A stretch of 64,000 nt of DNA from Cyrtodaria siliqua. Its lineage: Eukaryota; Mollusca; Bivalvia; Adapedonta; Hiatellidae. The notes under the pieces are model-generated. The model ran no database searches. It saw only the letters and a list, made by a program, of their open reading frames with translations, and was not told the origin of the DNA. Shown in pieces: positions 31,653-42,804 of this stretch. Position 1 is the stretch's first letter; every line of letters starts with the position of its first letter. A program made the translations under genes and the position numbers. The stretch covers positions 217,001 to 281,000 of the forward strand of contig JAWPHD010001337.1 of the NCBI GenBank assembly GCA_037043455.1, given 5' to 3'.

Positions 31653-34600
31653 TTATGTGCGGCGACTTAAATAGTCGGCCCCAATATTGTCCTTTCCACG
31701 GTCTATTACACCGACTCTACTGTTACTAATAACACTACTTCCTGTCACTACAAGAACTCCAACTTTACACATTGCATCCATCGCATTACCAGTATACTGT
31801 TTGCGAAATGGAGTAGGGTCTCTCGTTTCCCTAATCGGCTTTGCTAACGTGTGCTTAAAGCTACACTGCACTACATCTGTTGGTCTCGAATTATCGGACC
31901 GAACAGTACTACACTCAGAGTCTAAACGACTTACCCCTCGTTTCTCTGCTACACTAAGCATGCCCGATATGTCTACATCGGCTGCTCTCTCTTTACCTAC
32001 ACTAGTGGGAAAATACATGGGACTAGTGTCCTCACTACTGTCTTCCTCACTATCCTCAATAACTGCAACATTAACTACGGTTAACACCCCTTGTTGCCCA
32101 TTATCGGTTCTACTGATATACTCTTTCAGCATATTCGCATGAAAGGTCTTTAACTTTCCGTTTATCTCGATACGGTAATCCATAGTGTTCACTATCCCTC
32201 TAACGTAAAACGGACCTTTCCATTGTAATAACAACTTGTTATTGTCGGTCGGGAGTAACAGTAACACCTGGTCATCTATCTTAAACTTCCTAGCTCTAGC
32301 TTTCTGGTCATAGTACCGTTTATACTTGGTACTTGCCTTAACTAACTGACTTTGAGCTATCTTACACGTCTCCTCTAGTTTCTCCTTCAGATCTAAAACA
32401 TACTGATATGTAGTCTTAACCTCATCACTATCTACTTCACCTGCCCACATCTCTCTAAGAATCCTCATGGGACCTCTAACTGACCTACCGTACAATAACT
32501 CAAACGGTGAAAATCCTAAACTCTCTTGTGGAACCTCTCTAAATGCAAACAATAAAGCATTGAGATACTTGTCCCAATCTTTGGGTCTCTCGGTACACAT
32601 ACGCCGTAACATTTGCTTTAACGTCCCGTTAAATCGTTCGACTAACCCGTTACACATAGGGTGATATGGTGTTGTCATGATTTGACGCAAAGACAATAAC
32701 CTGCTTACTTCAGCCATAAGTTCTGACGTAAACTGTGACCCACAATCAGTCAGCATTTCCTCTGGTACACCTAGCCTACTGAACATATCAACTAATGCCT
32801 CAGCTACTCTCTCAGTTTCAATTGAGGGCAATGCGACTGCCTCCGGATACCTAGTTGCATAGTCTACCATGGTTAAAATGTACCTATTTTTCCTATCCGA
32901 CACTGGAAAAATTGGTCCAACTATGTCTACGGCTACCCTCTTAAATGGTGTATCTATCAGTGGCATCTGACCTAAATGTACTTTGGTCACTCGACCTTTT
33001 GGTACTGTCCTTTGGCATACATCGCAGGACCTACAATACCTAGTTACATCTCCACTAACGCCTGGCCAATAAAATTCTGCCAATACTCTATCTGACGTTT
33101 TCTTTACGCCTAAATGACCTCCCATAATCGACTCATGAGCTACCTTAAGCACTGTCGTTCTATACTGGGTAGGAACCACTAATTGGTGAAACTGTCTACT
33201 ACCACTATCTTCAAATTCTCTGTACAATAACCTATTCTTATGTACAAACTTACAACTACCGGACCCTTTACACTTCTTCACTACACCATCCTTGGCCTTC
33301 ACCTTACAAGGACCTAATGACTCGTCTTGAGTTTGTGCTTCTATAAACTCCGCTTTGGATATGTCACCTACGGCTGCAGGAACCTTTAATTTTCTATAAG
33401 CCTGAGCTTGCTTCTGAACCTGCGCTCTAGTCTCTACGGCATTACTTATGCTACTTCTAAAATCGGACATTACCGGAAGTGCTGAACCATCTATGTTCCC
33501 TATCGTTAAATCATACATCGGGTCATCCATACATAGTGCCTCTGTAGTCCCTTTAAAGAAAGGTGTATCTACCTCTATTCTCGCTATTGGCACGTGCTCT
33601 ACCGACTTATTTAACAACATACACGGTGACTGTTTACCTACCAACTGGTCATCCGTAACTAAACTACGCCTAACTACCACACCTGTACAACCTGTATCCC
33701 TCATTACAATTACGTCCGTGCCATTCACTCTACCATCTGCCGTTGGAAGATTTGCATACGGAAAGAGACATGTTCCGATCTTCGTCATTACACCATCCGC
33801 TTTAACACAACAGCTACTACTCTCGGTTTTAATAACCGGACTATTACTACCTCTGCCTCTACCTCTACCTCGGTTTTGACCACCTCTACCTCTACCGAAA
33901 TTCCATGGGTTGTTAAAACCTTGGTTCTGACTCCCTACATTGTTGTCCACTCTACTATTTTCACTAAAATTGTCTACGACAGCGGACACTTTCACCGCTT
34001 TCCTACACTCATGTGAAGCATGATTCCCATTACAGTGACGACAACGAATAAAAGGTCTACCTATGTTACCACTATTGCTCCCTCCTCTAGCACCCATCGA
34101 ACTACCTCCACCTCTATAGTTTCCACTCTGGCCTTTCTGTTTATGATCGTCCCCTTGCCTATCTCTAAAAGTTCTGTCTTTCGACACTACATTATGAGCT
34201 CCACCTCGAGCCTCGGCAAACTGATCTGCTTGTGTTGCCATTTCTCCTACACTAGCTAATTTTCTTTCTTTGAGAAATAAGAACAGATCTCTACTACAAA
34301 CATTGAATAGCTGGTCCCGCAACAAGAAATCTACGAGGCCCTGATAAGTCTGCGCTACCTTCCCTAACTCTAACCACCTATCTAAGTAATTTCTAGACCT
34401 ACTAATAAACTGAATAAATGACTCGCCTTTCTCAGGCAGACACGCTCTAAACCGCTTTCTAAAACCTTCTTCAGTTAACTCAAATCTCTTTAAAAGAGCA
34501 TCCTTTAACTTGTCATAGTCAAGAGCATCTAAACTAGGTAATCTAGAAAATACATCTAAGGCCTTGCCTCTCAATAACGCACTTAAATGAACTGCCCACT

Positions 34601-35255
34601 TATCTTTGGTCCATTCCTGTAACTCAGCATAACGTTCGAACCGTAACAAGTAACTGTCCATGTTATCTTTGTCAGCATCAAAGTATGGTAACTTCGAACC
34701 TTTTAACTTCCCAGAATAACTATCTTTCCCTTCAGTTTTACTTTCCTTACTATGTGTCTTAGCTGCTTCCAACTCTAAAGCTAACTTATGCTCAAACTCT
34801 TTTTGCTCCCTTTCCATTATCATCTTAGCCTTAGCTAGTCTACCATCTGTTTCGAACCTCTCATGTTCTAACTCTTGCTTCTCCTTTACTATTCTACTTT
34901 CTAATTCTACCTTCTCTTTATCATCATCTCGCTTCTCTTTAGCTAACCTACCTTCTAATTCTAACTTCTCTGTGGATAGTCTACTTTCTAATTCTAGCTT
35001 CTCTTTAGCTAATCTACTTTCTACTTCTAACCTATCTTTCTCAGTTTCTAGCTTCTCTTTAGCTAACCTACTTTCGAATTCTAACCTATCTTTCTCTTCA
35101 TCCCTTTCCCGCTTTGCTAATTCTCTTTCCTTAAGTCTAAATTCCCTTTCCCTAGCCTGTTCGTCTTTAACAAAGGTTCTAAGCTCCTCTCCAGCATACC
35201 CTAACTCCTTACCCATTTCCGTAAGATCCTTTATGGACGTCATGTCTATAGACAT
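31653..35255 (-). CDS. Gag-protease-integrase polyprotein, RT/RNase H deleted
   Basis: Open frame of 1200 codons. Residues 35-170: charged coiled coil built on repeated RLAKEKLELES units. About 180-350: Gag capsid-like region (YFDADKDNMDSYLLRFERYA). 405-417: one zinc knuckle, C-x2-C-x3-H-x4-C; then RG repeats. 520-522: aspartic protease DTG. 707-747: integrase HHCC finger (H707, H714, C744, C747). Catalytic core D777, D837, E873 with DD35E spacing. 1010-1018: GPF module (QWKGPFYV). After a linker, residues 1135-1150 resemble the start of an RT domain, and 1181-1200 (GVIDRGKDNIGADYLSRR) the end of RNase H; everything between is absent. In most Ty3/Gypsy elements RT precedes integrase. No internal stop or frameshift. 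Confidence 0.93.
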   Translation of the reverse strand: MSIDMTSIKDLTEMGKELGYAGEELRTFVKDEQAREREFRLKERELAKRERDEEKDRLEFESRLAKEKLETEKDRLEVESRLAKEKLELESRLSTEKLELEGRLAKEKRDDDKEKVELESRIVKEKQELEHERFETDGRLAKAKMIMEREQKEFEHKLALELEAAKTHSKESKTEGKDSYSGKLKGSKLPYFDADKDNMDSYLLRFERYAELQEWTKDKWAVHLSALLRGKALDVFSRLPSLDALDYDKLKDALLKRFELTEEGFRKRFRACLPEKGESFIQFISRSRNYLDRWLELGKVAQTYQGLVDFLLRDQLFNVCSRDLFLFLKERKLASVGEMATQADQFAEARGGAHNVVSKDRTFRDRQGDDHKQKGQSGNYRGGGSSMGARGGSNSGNIGRPFIRCRHCNGNHASHECRKAVKVSAVVDNFSENSRVDNNVGSQNQGFNNPWNFGRGRGGQNRGRGRGRGSNSPVIKTESSSCCVKADGVMTKIGTCLFPYANLPTADGRVNGTDVIVMRDTGCTGVVVRRSLVTDDQLVGKQSPCMLLNKSVEHVPIARIEVDTPFFKGTTEALCMDDPMYDLTIGNIDGSALPVMSDFRSSISNAVETRAQVQKQAQAYRKLKVPAAVGDISKAEFIEAQTQDESLGPCKVKAKDGVVKKCKGSGSCKFVHKNRLLYREFEDSGSRQFHQLVVPTQYRTTVLKVAHESIMGGHLGVKKTSDRVLAEFYWPGVSGDVTRYCRSCDVCQRTVPKGRVTKVHLGQMPLIDTPFKRVAVDIVGPIFPVSDRKNRYILTMVDYATRYPEAVALPSIETERVAEALVDMFSRLGVPEEMLTDCGSQFTSELMAEVSRLLSLRQIMTTPYHPMCNGLVERFNGTLKQMLRRMCTERPKDWDKYLNALLFAFREVPQESLGFSPFELLYGRSVRGPMRILREMWAGEVDSDEVKTTYQYVLDLKEKLEETCKIAQSQLVKASTKYKRYYDQKARARKFKIDDQVLLLLPTDNNKLLLQWKGPFYVRGIVNTMDYRIEINGKLKTFHANMLKEYISRTDNGQQGVLTVVNVAVIEDSEEDSSEDTSPMYFPTSVGKERAADVDISGMLSVAEKRGVSRLDSECSTVRSDNSRPTDVVQCSFKHTLAKPIRETRDPTPFRKQYTGNAMDAMCKVGVLVVTGSSVISNSRVGVIDRGKDNIGADYLSRRT

Positions 35256-35902
35256 TGTGAACTACACACTACGATAATTACAATACACACGTCACTAATA
35301 ATTCTACTCAACTAACTACTAATGGTAAGTCACTGTGTCCTCAGTAAATACCTGGGCATCATCATAGGACAAGTTACATACACATTTGTACTAGCGCTAA
35401 CTACTAACGATTATGTGTAGATAGTATCTAGCTTCCACAAAACATATACACTACATAAAATATCTATATTTGATATTGGACATAAACCTTAAACCATCAT
35501 CAAAATGTGTATAACATGTACATGTATATTTACTTCTCCCATTAATAAAAGTATACTCGAGTGTCACAACATGAGTAGAACGTCTTGTTCGCCAACCTAA
35601 TTGGATACTATGTGTATATCAAGGGAGGTAAAACAAACACCCAAATTATTGAGCAAAAGTGCCTCAGACCCACTCGTGTAGACCACTGCGACCTCGCGCC
35701 AAGGAAAGAACGGACAAAACAACAGTTTGGACTCACCCTACCCTTGTCGTGTCTTGACCTGTCTTCCAAGCTGTGGCCGTGATCGTCGACAGTCGCCCTG
35801 ATGGATCAGAGGGTGGTACACAATTCTAAAATAATAAGTAGAGATTTAGTATATCATAATAAAGATCACTTATTGATTCTTTCCCTCCGTAGTCGCCCAA
35901 AA
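35256..35902 (-). other. Untranslated leader of the retrotransposon
   Basis: About 650 bp between primer site and first Met. Presumably holds packaging signals. No conserved protein domain; one short frame on the opposite strand is not supported. Confidence 0.6.
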
Positions 35903-35919
35903 TCCCACTTCTGACACCA
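35903..35919 (-). other. Primer-binding site, tRNA-Leu type
   Basis: The plus strand has TCCCACTTCTGACACCA, the 3' end of a tRNA-Leu-like acceptor with CCA; the minus strand is therefore TGGTGTCAGAAGTGGGA, complementary to it. Two bases (GT) separate it from the 5' LTR. Confidence 0.85.
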
Positions 35920-35921
35920 GT

Positions 35922-37436
35922 TGTCACAGGATGACCTTAGTGGTTGGGCTAACTCAGGAAAGAATCAATGACGGTGAATGCATTTACATAAGTTTAATGC
36001 AACTTTTAAAATATGTTTAATATATATACAATTATCTAAAAAAACAAGCGAATACACAAATGAACTATGAAAAGAATGTTCTCCTGAACGTTTAAGACGT
36101 TCTTAGTATTGTTATAAATACTGAATGTCTAAGACACTAAAGTGTTGTTAAATCTATAACAATGTTGATCTAGCGCGATAACTGTGATGCGCGAGAGCTC
36201 ATGAAGATGATGATGCGCGAATTCAATGGATGATTGTCATCAAATGCCTTCTGTAAGGGTTGATGACGCGATGCAATGATAGTTAATCTCCACTGAGATT
36301 GTGAATGATATTCCTCCAGTGAGGACTGGTAACGGGCCCACCTTGTGTCCCGGGGGTTATCGTTAGTAAAACCTGGCTGCGCAGGTACGGGGACCGTCTC
36401 CACCGCTTGTAACGTTATTCGTGGAAGCTTAGCTCCACTCCTGGATATCCAAACCTAGATGGCTTACTCCAACCCTGGATGGCTTATATCCTGGATGGCT
36501 TAGGCTGTAATTATACATACGTTTTAGCTGTCGGTTTACAAACATAACAATCTTGCATAATTATCATTACCCAAACAAATCATTATTCAATCAATATATG
36601 TAAGCTGTACTAATGATGAGTAGCAATGTATACATATTCTACAACGCCATGTATACGCTATGTACGTCGCTGTTAATCAATGCCCCTAATACATGTAATA
36701 TAAACATGATCAAATAACTCATATATTACACTCACTGAGTTATGTTTGCACGCAATGTTAACAATCGTGTATTACAATCACTGAGTTATACGCCAACGTT
36801 AACTAATGCACCTATTATCCACTGTTATCAAATTAATATTGTTTTACAATTAATGATCAATTACAATAATTACATCTAATAAAGTAACTTCAAACTCATA
36901 TGCTAGTCTAAAGTTATGTTTGAGAAACATCAATGCTAACCGGATGTCGTAACCGCCAAACAAGATGGCGCCGCCCACTGAATACAAATATACGATAAAA
37001 GTTTAATAAAACTACTAACCACATGTTGCCTGTGAAATTTGCCGTCCAATCTCTGTTCCAACAAAGTACTTTCGATGATCCCGGCGAAAGCTAGAAGACA
37101 ATGGGTTTTATAGCAAACATTACGCCCAAATCATTATTTGCCCCGTTCAGTCCGTGACAAACGTGGCTAAATCTACAGTATTGAATCTACACGCGAGGCC
37201 CTTATACAATTTTGCCGTTTAAGGAAAATATACCTATACGTTTACATGCATTAGCACAAAACTAAACTTATGACACGGCCTCTCTGGCGGCCACTTAAAA
37301 TGTGCACGCTTTTACGTGTTACATGAATAGATCATGAATATTGTGAAATTGTTTCACCTCGAACAATAGATTTTGGGTGTAACCGATACAAGAGCTATAT
37401 ACGACCAGTACGCTCTACCCGTGACATTTTGTGACA
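35922..37436 (-). repeat. 5' LTR
   Basis: 1515 bp, same ends as the 3' LTR. No difference was noticed when comparing the two by reading, which implies a recent insertion. Promoter and polyadenylation signals are expected here on the minus strand but were not pinned down. Confidence 0.95.
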
Positions 37437-38060
37437 ACGATGTACAAACTGGAATTATATAAGGCATAACGATATAACAATGTTCACTGGAGCTCTTATC
37501 ACACCAGAGTAGTTACATATTTGAAATTGTCGTAACCTTTGTTTTGTATAAACAGAAGAGATACACTTATTCAAAACAGTGACATGTTACATCGAAAATC
37601 CTGTAATATTGAGTTAATGATCTAGTGTGCATGTAATCGTTGCTTGACACTTTAAAATTGCAATTTATTAATTATGGTAATTGGTCTATTATATTAAAAA
37701 TACATTTTTTTGTTAACCGTTAACCATGTCAATGCTCTGTTCGGTTTCAAGCAGTTTAGTTATTTAAGTCAACTTAGTCATGTAAAAATCTGAACTTGCT
37801 ATATGATAATATTATGCATACTTTCCTTATGTTTATCGCAGAATAAAGTTGTTTTTATTCATATTCCTTGCAGTATTGAGTTATACATATTAAACTTTAT
37901 TTGTGATACAGTTTAAGTATCGTTTTAACATGTTTTTAGTCAATGTGTATGTTTTACTTCACATTTTTTGACAGAAAATACTGTGTATCAAAATGACTTG
38001 ATAAATTAACTGTCATTTAGCTATGTGTTCTGCAGATGCCTGGATATATGTGTTTTAGAG
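37437..38060 (+). pseudogene. C1q exon pseudogene, 3' part and flank
   Basis: Starts with the second ACGAT. ACAATGTTCACTGGAGCTCT - TATCACACCAGA matches the closing strand of the intact C1q exon, with TAG following, then the 3' flank as at 5180-6250 without the Penelope-like insertion. A potential polyadenylation signal AATAAA occurs in this copy near 37842, where copy 1 has AATAAG. Confidence 0.85.
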
Positions 38061-38079
38061 AATTCCTTTTGATGGGATG

Positions 38080-38345
38080 TAGTTTTGTTTACACTGTATT
38101 GTCTATTTGGGCGCTGAAGACAAGATAATAGCGAGGATTGTGCGCATATAAAATCGATTCAAGCTAACCAGTAGGCCTTATTGCCTACTGACCGTTCCAT
38201 GTCGGTAACCCTGTCTTCACCACCCTTTCTGTTGTTTTTTGTCTCTTTCATTGTATTATGAAGTCCTTGTTTGCAACACAGTGCGGACCTACGATGCCAT
38301 TGCGTTCGGACGCTGTTGTTTCTATAAGACTCTATATCTCATTGT
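38080..38345 (+). mobile_element. Chimeric repeat: diverged Penelope-like 3' piece plus half of the 61.4-kb MITE
   Basis: 38090-38200 has TTTGTTTACACTGT and CTACTGACCGTTCCA of the Penelope-like 3' end. 38196-38343 matches the right half of the MITE at 61415-61907, including its TIR (GTGCGGACCTACGATGCCAT, GCGTTCGGACGCTG). No left TIR is present. Confidence 0.7.
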
Positions 38346-39100
38346 TGCATTCTATTTAATGTCCTATATGTGTGATAAATAAGTTAGGAAAAATAACGAT
38401 TAATTATCTATGACTGTTTTCATATTTAGACCCTAGCTGTGCTGCATATTAGATACCCCAGAAGAGTAACGGTAACATAAGCTATGCTGTACAAGAGGTG
38501 TTCAACTTATAACGTAACACTTTGATTAAGATTTTTTTCTTCATCCGAAGTGACTGTCATTAATAATATTTGGTTTAATTTGGCCCCAAATCTTAAGTTA
38601 TATATTTGTTCAAATGTATTCTGATAATAAAGCAGTACAACCTATTTTTTTATAGATGAGGAAATCATAACAATGCCTCCAGCCGTCATTTCCAAATATA
38701 TATTTCATAAATATAATCACGTTCAAAGCGCTTAATTTCATGTTCAAGAATGCTAGCTAAAATCGAAAAATAGCACGAAAAAACAACAACATACATATTA
38801 TATTGTTTATGTTCAAGCATGGACATATCGCAATGCTATATAACTTTAAACGAAAATTTAGCAGCATTTATTTCCTTAACATATATTGCAGTTATTTTAA
38901 TAATTGAAGATGTTGGGTTCAAATCTCACTCTCTCCCCATTTTTCAAAAACACAGATGCAGCAAAGTTATGACAGAAAAATTATGAAGCACATTATTGTT
39001 CATGCCTTTTTTTTATCTAAGGAAACATTAAATAATTATGTTCGGGTTGACGTTTAAGATGTTTAAGTGTCAAGTGTTCCGTTATAAGTTAAACACCTTT
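38345..39100. other. No gene recognised
   Basis: AT-rich spacer before the satellite; no repeat or coding signal identified. Confidence 0.5.
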
Positions 39101-39104
39101 TGTA

Positions 39105-40200
39105 TAGTGGATCCTACAAGAAATATCTACTGTACAGAGCATACTACATGAGATATCTACACTACTGAGGATCCTACATGAGATATATACTGTACAAATA
39201 ATCATACATCAGTTATATATTGTACAGAGGATTCTACATGTGATATATACTGTACAGTGGATCCTACATGAGCTATCTACTGTACTGAGGGTCCTACATG
39301 AGATATATAATGTACAGTGGATCCTACATGAGATATATACTGTACAGATTATCTTACATGATATATCCACTGTACTATCTACTGTACTGAGGATCCTACA
39401 TAAGCTATATACTGTACTGAGGATCCTACATGAAATATATACTGTACTCAGGGTCCTACATGCGATATATACTGTACAGTGGATCATACATGAGATATCT
39501 ACTGTACATAGCATACTACATGAGATATCTAATGTACAGTGAATCCTATATCAGATATTTACTGTACAGAGCATCCTACATGAGATATATAATGTACATT
39601 GTATCATACATGCGATACCTACTATACAGTGGACCCTAAATGATATATCTAATGTACAGATGATCCTACATGAGATATCTACTGTACAGAGCATCCTACA
39701 TGCGATATCTATTTTACAGAGGATCCTACATGAGATATCTACTGTACTGATGATCCTACATGATATACCTACTATACAGAGGATCCTACACTAGATGTCT
39801 ACTGTACAGTGGATCCTACATCATATATCTACTGTACAGAGCCTCCTACATGAGATATCTAATGTACATTGGATCCTACATGAGATACCTGCTATACAGG
39901 GGATCCTACATGAGATATCTACTGTACAGATGATCCTACATGAGATATCTACTGTACAGAGCATCCTACATGAGATATATACAGTACAGATGATCCTACA
40001 TGACACATATACTGTACAGTGGATTCTATATGTGATATCTACTGTACAGAGCATCCTACATGCGATATCTATTTTAAAGAGGATCCTACATGAGATATCT
40101 ACTGTACTGATGATACTACATGATATACCTACTATACAGAGGATCCTAGACGAGATATCTAATGTAAAGTGTATCCTACATGAGATATCTACTGAACACA
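39105..40200. repeat. 30-bp palindrome-rich satellite, left block
   Basis: About 36 units with consensus GGATCCTACATGAGATATCT then ACTGTACAGT. Each unit strings together self-complementary words: GGATCC, CATG, AGATATCT, CTGTACAG. Variant units (CATACTACAT, GATGATCC, ATGTACATTG) recur in the same order, hinting at higher-order units. Because 30 is a multiple of three, long frames of ten-residue repeats appear on both strands; they are by-products, not genes. Confidence 0.95.
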
Positions 40201-40204
40201 CATA

Positions 40205-40835
40205 TATTCTCCCATTTCTGCTCATGTGAGATAGGCATTTTCCTCATGTGAGATTATAAGAATCCATAACCTCGTCCCTGGTTACAATTCTGACCCTCGG
40301 GTGAGATTTACCTATCTCACATGGATAAACTCATGTTGGATTTTTTTTCTTGCATATCAATGACATTTTGTGCATCGACGTCACCAATAACTAACATTTT
40401 AATGTTTTTTAACACAATGATGTCATGCATCTGTTCACGTTATTGACGTCATTATTGTTGCGCGTGAATTTTATCTCGACCCTAGGGTGAGATGGAAATA
40501 TCTAGCCCCGGTAAAATGACGGATTCCCTTGTACGGTATGCAAGAAAACTCTATCTTACATGACATGTGACTTACGACGTCATGACGTTACGTCGACGTC
40601 GCCTTATTCTGGCGTTAAATCAGCAAAGTCATTGATTTTATGACGGTAATAAACACATAATGGGAGAAAAATAATCCATCATGAGTGGTCCATGTGAGAT
40701 AGGGAAATCGCACCCTCGGGATCAGAATTGCAACCAGGCACTCGTCAGAGCCTCGTCCCTGGTTGCAATTCTAACCCCTCGGGTGAGATTTCTCTATCTC
40801 ACATGGATACTCATGATGGATTCTTATAATCCTAC
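40205..40835. mobile_element. Foldback element inserted in the satellite
   Basis: The left part (GGTTACAATTCTGACCCTCG, GGTGAGATTT, ATCTCACATGGATAAACTCA) reappears inverted near 40676-40736 and again in direct orientation at 40749-40825. The element ends AATCCATCATGAGTGG / GATGGATTCTTATAAT-like. It splits the 30-bp array, which resumes at once at 40830. The interior has several TGACGTCA-like words. No transposase. Confidence 0.7.
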
Positions 40836-42800
40836 ATGAGATAACTACTTACAGTAGATCCTACATCAGATATCTACTGTACAGAGCATCCTACATGAGA
40901 TAGTTACTGTACATTGGAATTTACATGAGATACTTACTATACAGTGGATCCTACATGAGATACCTAATGCACAGATGATCCTACATAAGATATCTACTGT
41001 ACAGAGCATCCTACATGAGATATATACAGTACATATTATCCTACATGAGATACCTAATGTACAAATATCCTACATGAGATATCTACTGTACAGAGCATCA
41101 TACATGATATATATACAGTACAGATGATCCTACATGAAATATCTACTGTACTGTGGGTCCTACATGAAATATCTACTGTACTGAGGGTCCTACATGAGAT
41201 ATCTACTTACAGTGGATCCTACATGAGACATCTACTGTACATAGCATATTATATGAGATATCTACTGTACAGTGGATCCTACATGCGTATACTGTACATA
41301 GCATATTATATGAGATATCTACTGTACAGTGGATCCTACATGAGATATCTACTGTAGAGAGCATCCTACATGATATATCTACTGTACATTGGATACTACA
41401 TGAGATACCTACTATACAGTGGATCCTACATGAGATACCTAATGCACAGATGCTCCTACATAAGATATATATTGTACAGAGCATCCTACATGAGATATAT
41501 ACAGTACAGATGATCCTACATGACATATGACCTGTACAGTGGATTCTACATGAGATATCTACTGTACAGAGCATCCTACATGAGATATCTATTTTACAGA
41601 AAATCCTAACTGAGATATCCACTGTACTGATGATCCTACATGAGATACCAGCTTTAAAGAGGATCCCACGCGAAATATCTACTGTACAGTGGATCCTACA
41701 TGAGATATTTACTGTACAGACAGATAATTCTACATGAAATATCTACTGTACAGAGGGTCCTACATGAAATATCTACTGTACTGAGGGTCCTACATGAGAT
41801 ATCTACTTACAGTGGATCCTACATGCGATATCCACTGAACATAGCGTATTATATGAGATAGGATCCTACATGAGATATCTACTGTACGGAGCATCCTACA
41901 TGAGACATATACTGTACATTGGATTATACATGAGTCTTTACTATACAGTGGATCCTACATGAGATACCTAATGCACAAATGATCCTACATAAGATATCTA
42001 CTGTACAGAGCATCCTACATCAGATATATACAGTACAGATGATCCTACATGTCATATATCCTGTACAGTGGATTCTACATGAGATATCTACTGTACAGAG
42101 CATCCTACATGAGATATCTGTTTTACAGAAAATACTGAGATATCTACTGTACTGATGATACTACATGAGATACCTGCTTTACAGAGGACCCTACACGAGA
42201 TATCTACTGTACAGACAGATAATTCTACATGAGATATCTACTGTACAGAGCATCCTACATGAGATATATACAGTACAGATGAACCTAAATGACATATATC
42301 CTGTACAGTGGATTCTACATGAGATATCTACTGTACAGAGCATCCTACATGAGATATCTATTTTACAGAGAATCCTAACTGAGATATCTACTGTACTGAT
42401 GATCCTACATGAGAAACCTGCTTTACAGAGGATCCTACACCAGATATCTACTGTACAGTCAGATAATCATACATGAGATATCTACTCTACTGAGGATCCT
42501 ACATGATATATATACTGTAAAAGAATCCTACATCAGTTATATATTGTACAGAGGATTCTACATGTGATATCTACTGTACAGAGCATCCTACATGCGATAT
42601 CTATTTTACAGAGGATTCTTCATGAGATATCTACTGTACTGATGATCCTACATGATATACCTACTATACAGAGGATCCTACACTAGATATCAACTGTACA
42701 GTGGATCCTACATGAGATATCTACTGTACAGACAGATAATCCTACATGAAAAATCTACTGTACAGAGGGTCCTACATGAGATATCTACTGTACAGAGTAA
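40836..42800. repeat. 30-bp palindrome-rich satellite, right block
   Basis: About 65 further units of the same 30-bp family. Segments such as TACAGACAGATAATTCTACA (41.7, 42.2 and 42.7 kb) and TTTTACAGAAAATCC recur at several hundred base intervals, so part of the block grew by duplication of multi-unit segments. Confidence 0.95.
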
Positions 42801-42804
42801 TCAT

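Larger units (their letters stand above)
29854..37436 (-). mobile_element. Young LTR retrotransposon lacking RT and RNase H (Gmr1-like layout)
   Basis: A 7583-bp element with two 1515-bp LTRs that look identical by eye, ACGAT target duplication, primer site, polypurine tract and one long open frame on the minus strand. Order: 5' LTR (35922-37436), primer site, about 650-bp leader, Gag-protease-integrase frame (35255-31653), polypurine tract, 3' LTR (29854-31368). No RT or RNase H is present anywhere between the LTRs, although integrase is complete. An RNase H tail-like remnant follows the integrase, as expected if the parent had integrase before RT (Gmr1 group of Ty3/Gypsy) and lost about 1.5 kb. 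It entered a C1q pseudogene exon. Movement would need RT from a related element. Confidence 0.9.

Noticed and set aside
31687..35277. Several plus-strand frames of 65-151 codons
   Set aside because: They are antisense to the retrotransposon polyprotein, with compositions mirroring its codons and no domains.
39209..42476. Long open frames on both strands made of ten-residue repeats
   Set aside because: They come from the 30-bp satellite, whose period is a multiple of three; variant units break them at random and both strands are equally open.
39105..42800. Possible CRISPR-like array
   Set aside because: Units are contiguous and variable with no spacers, and the DNA is clearly animal.
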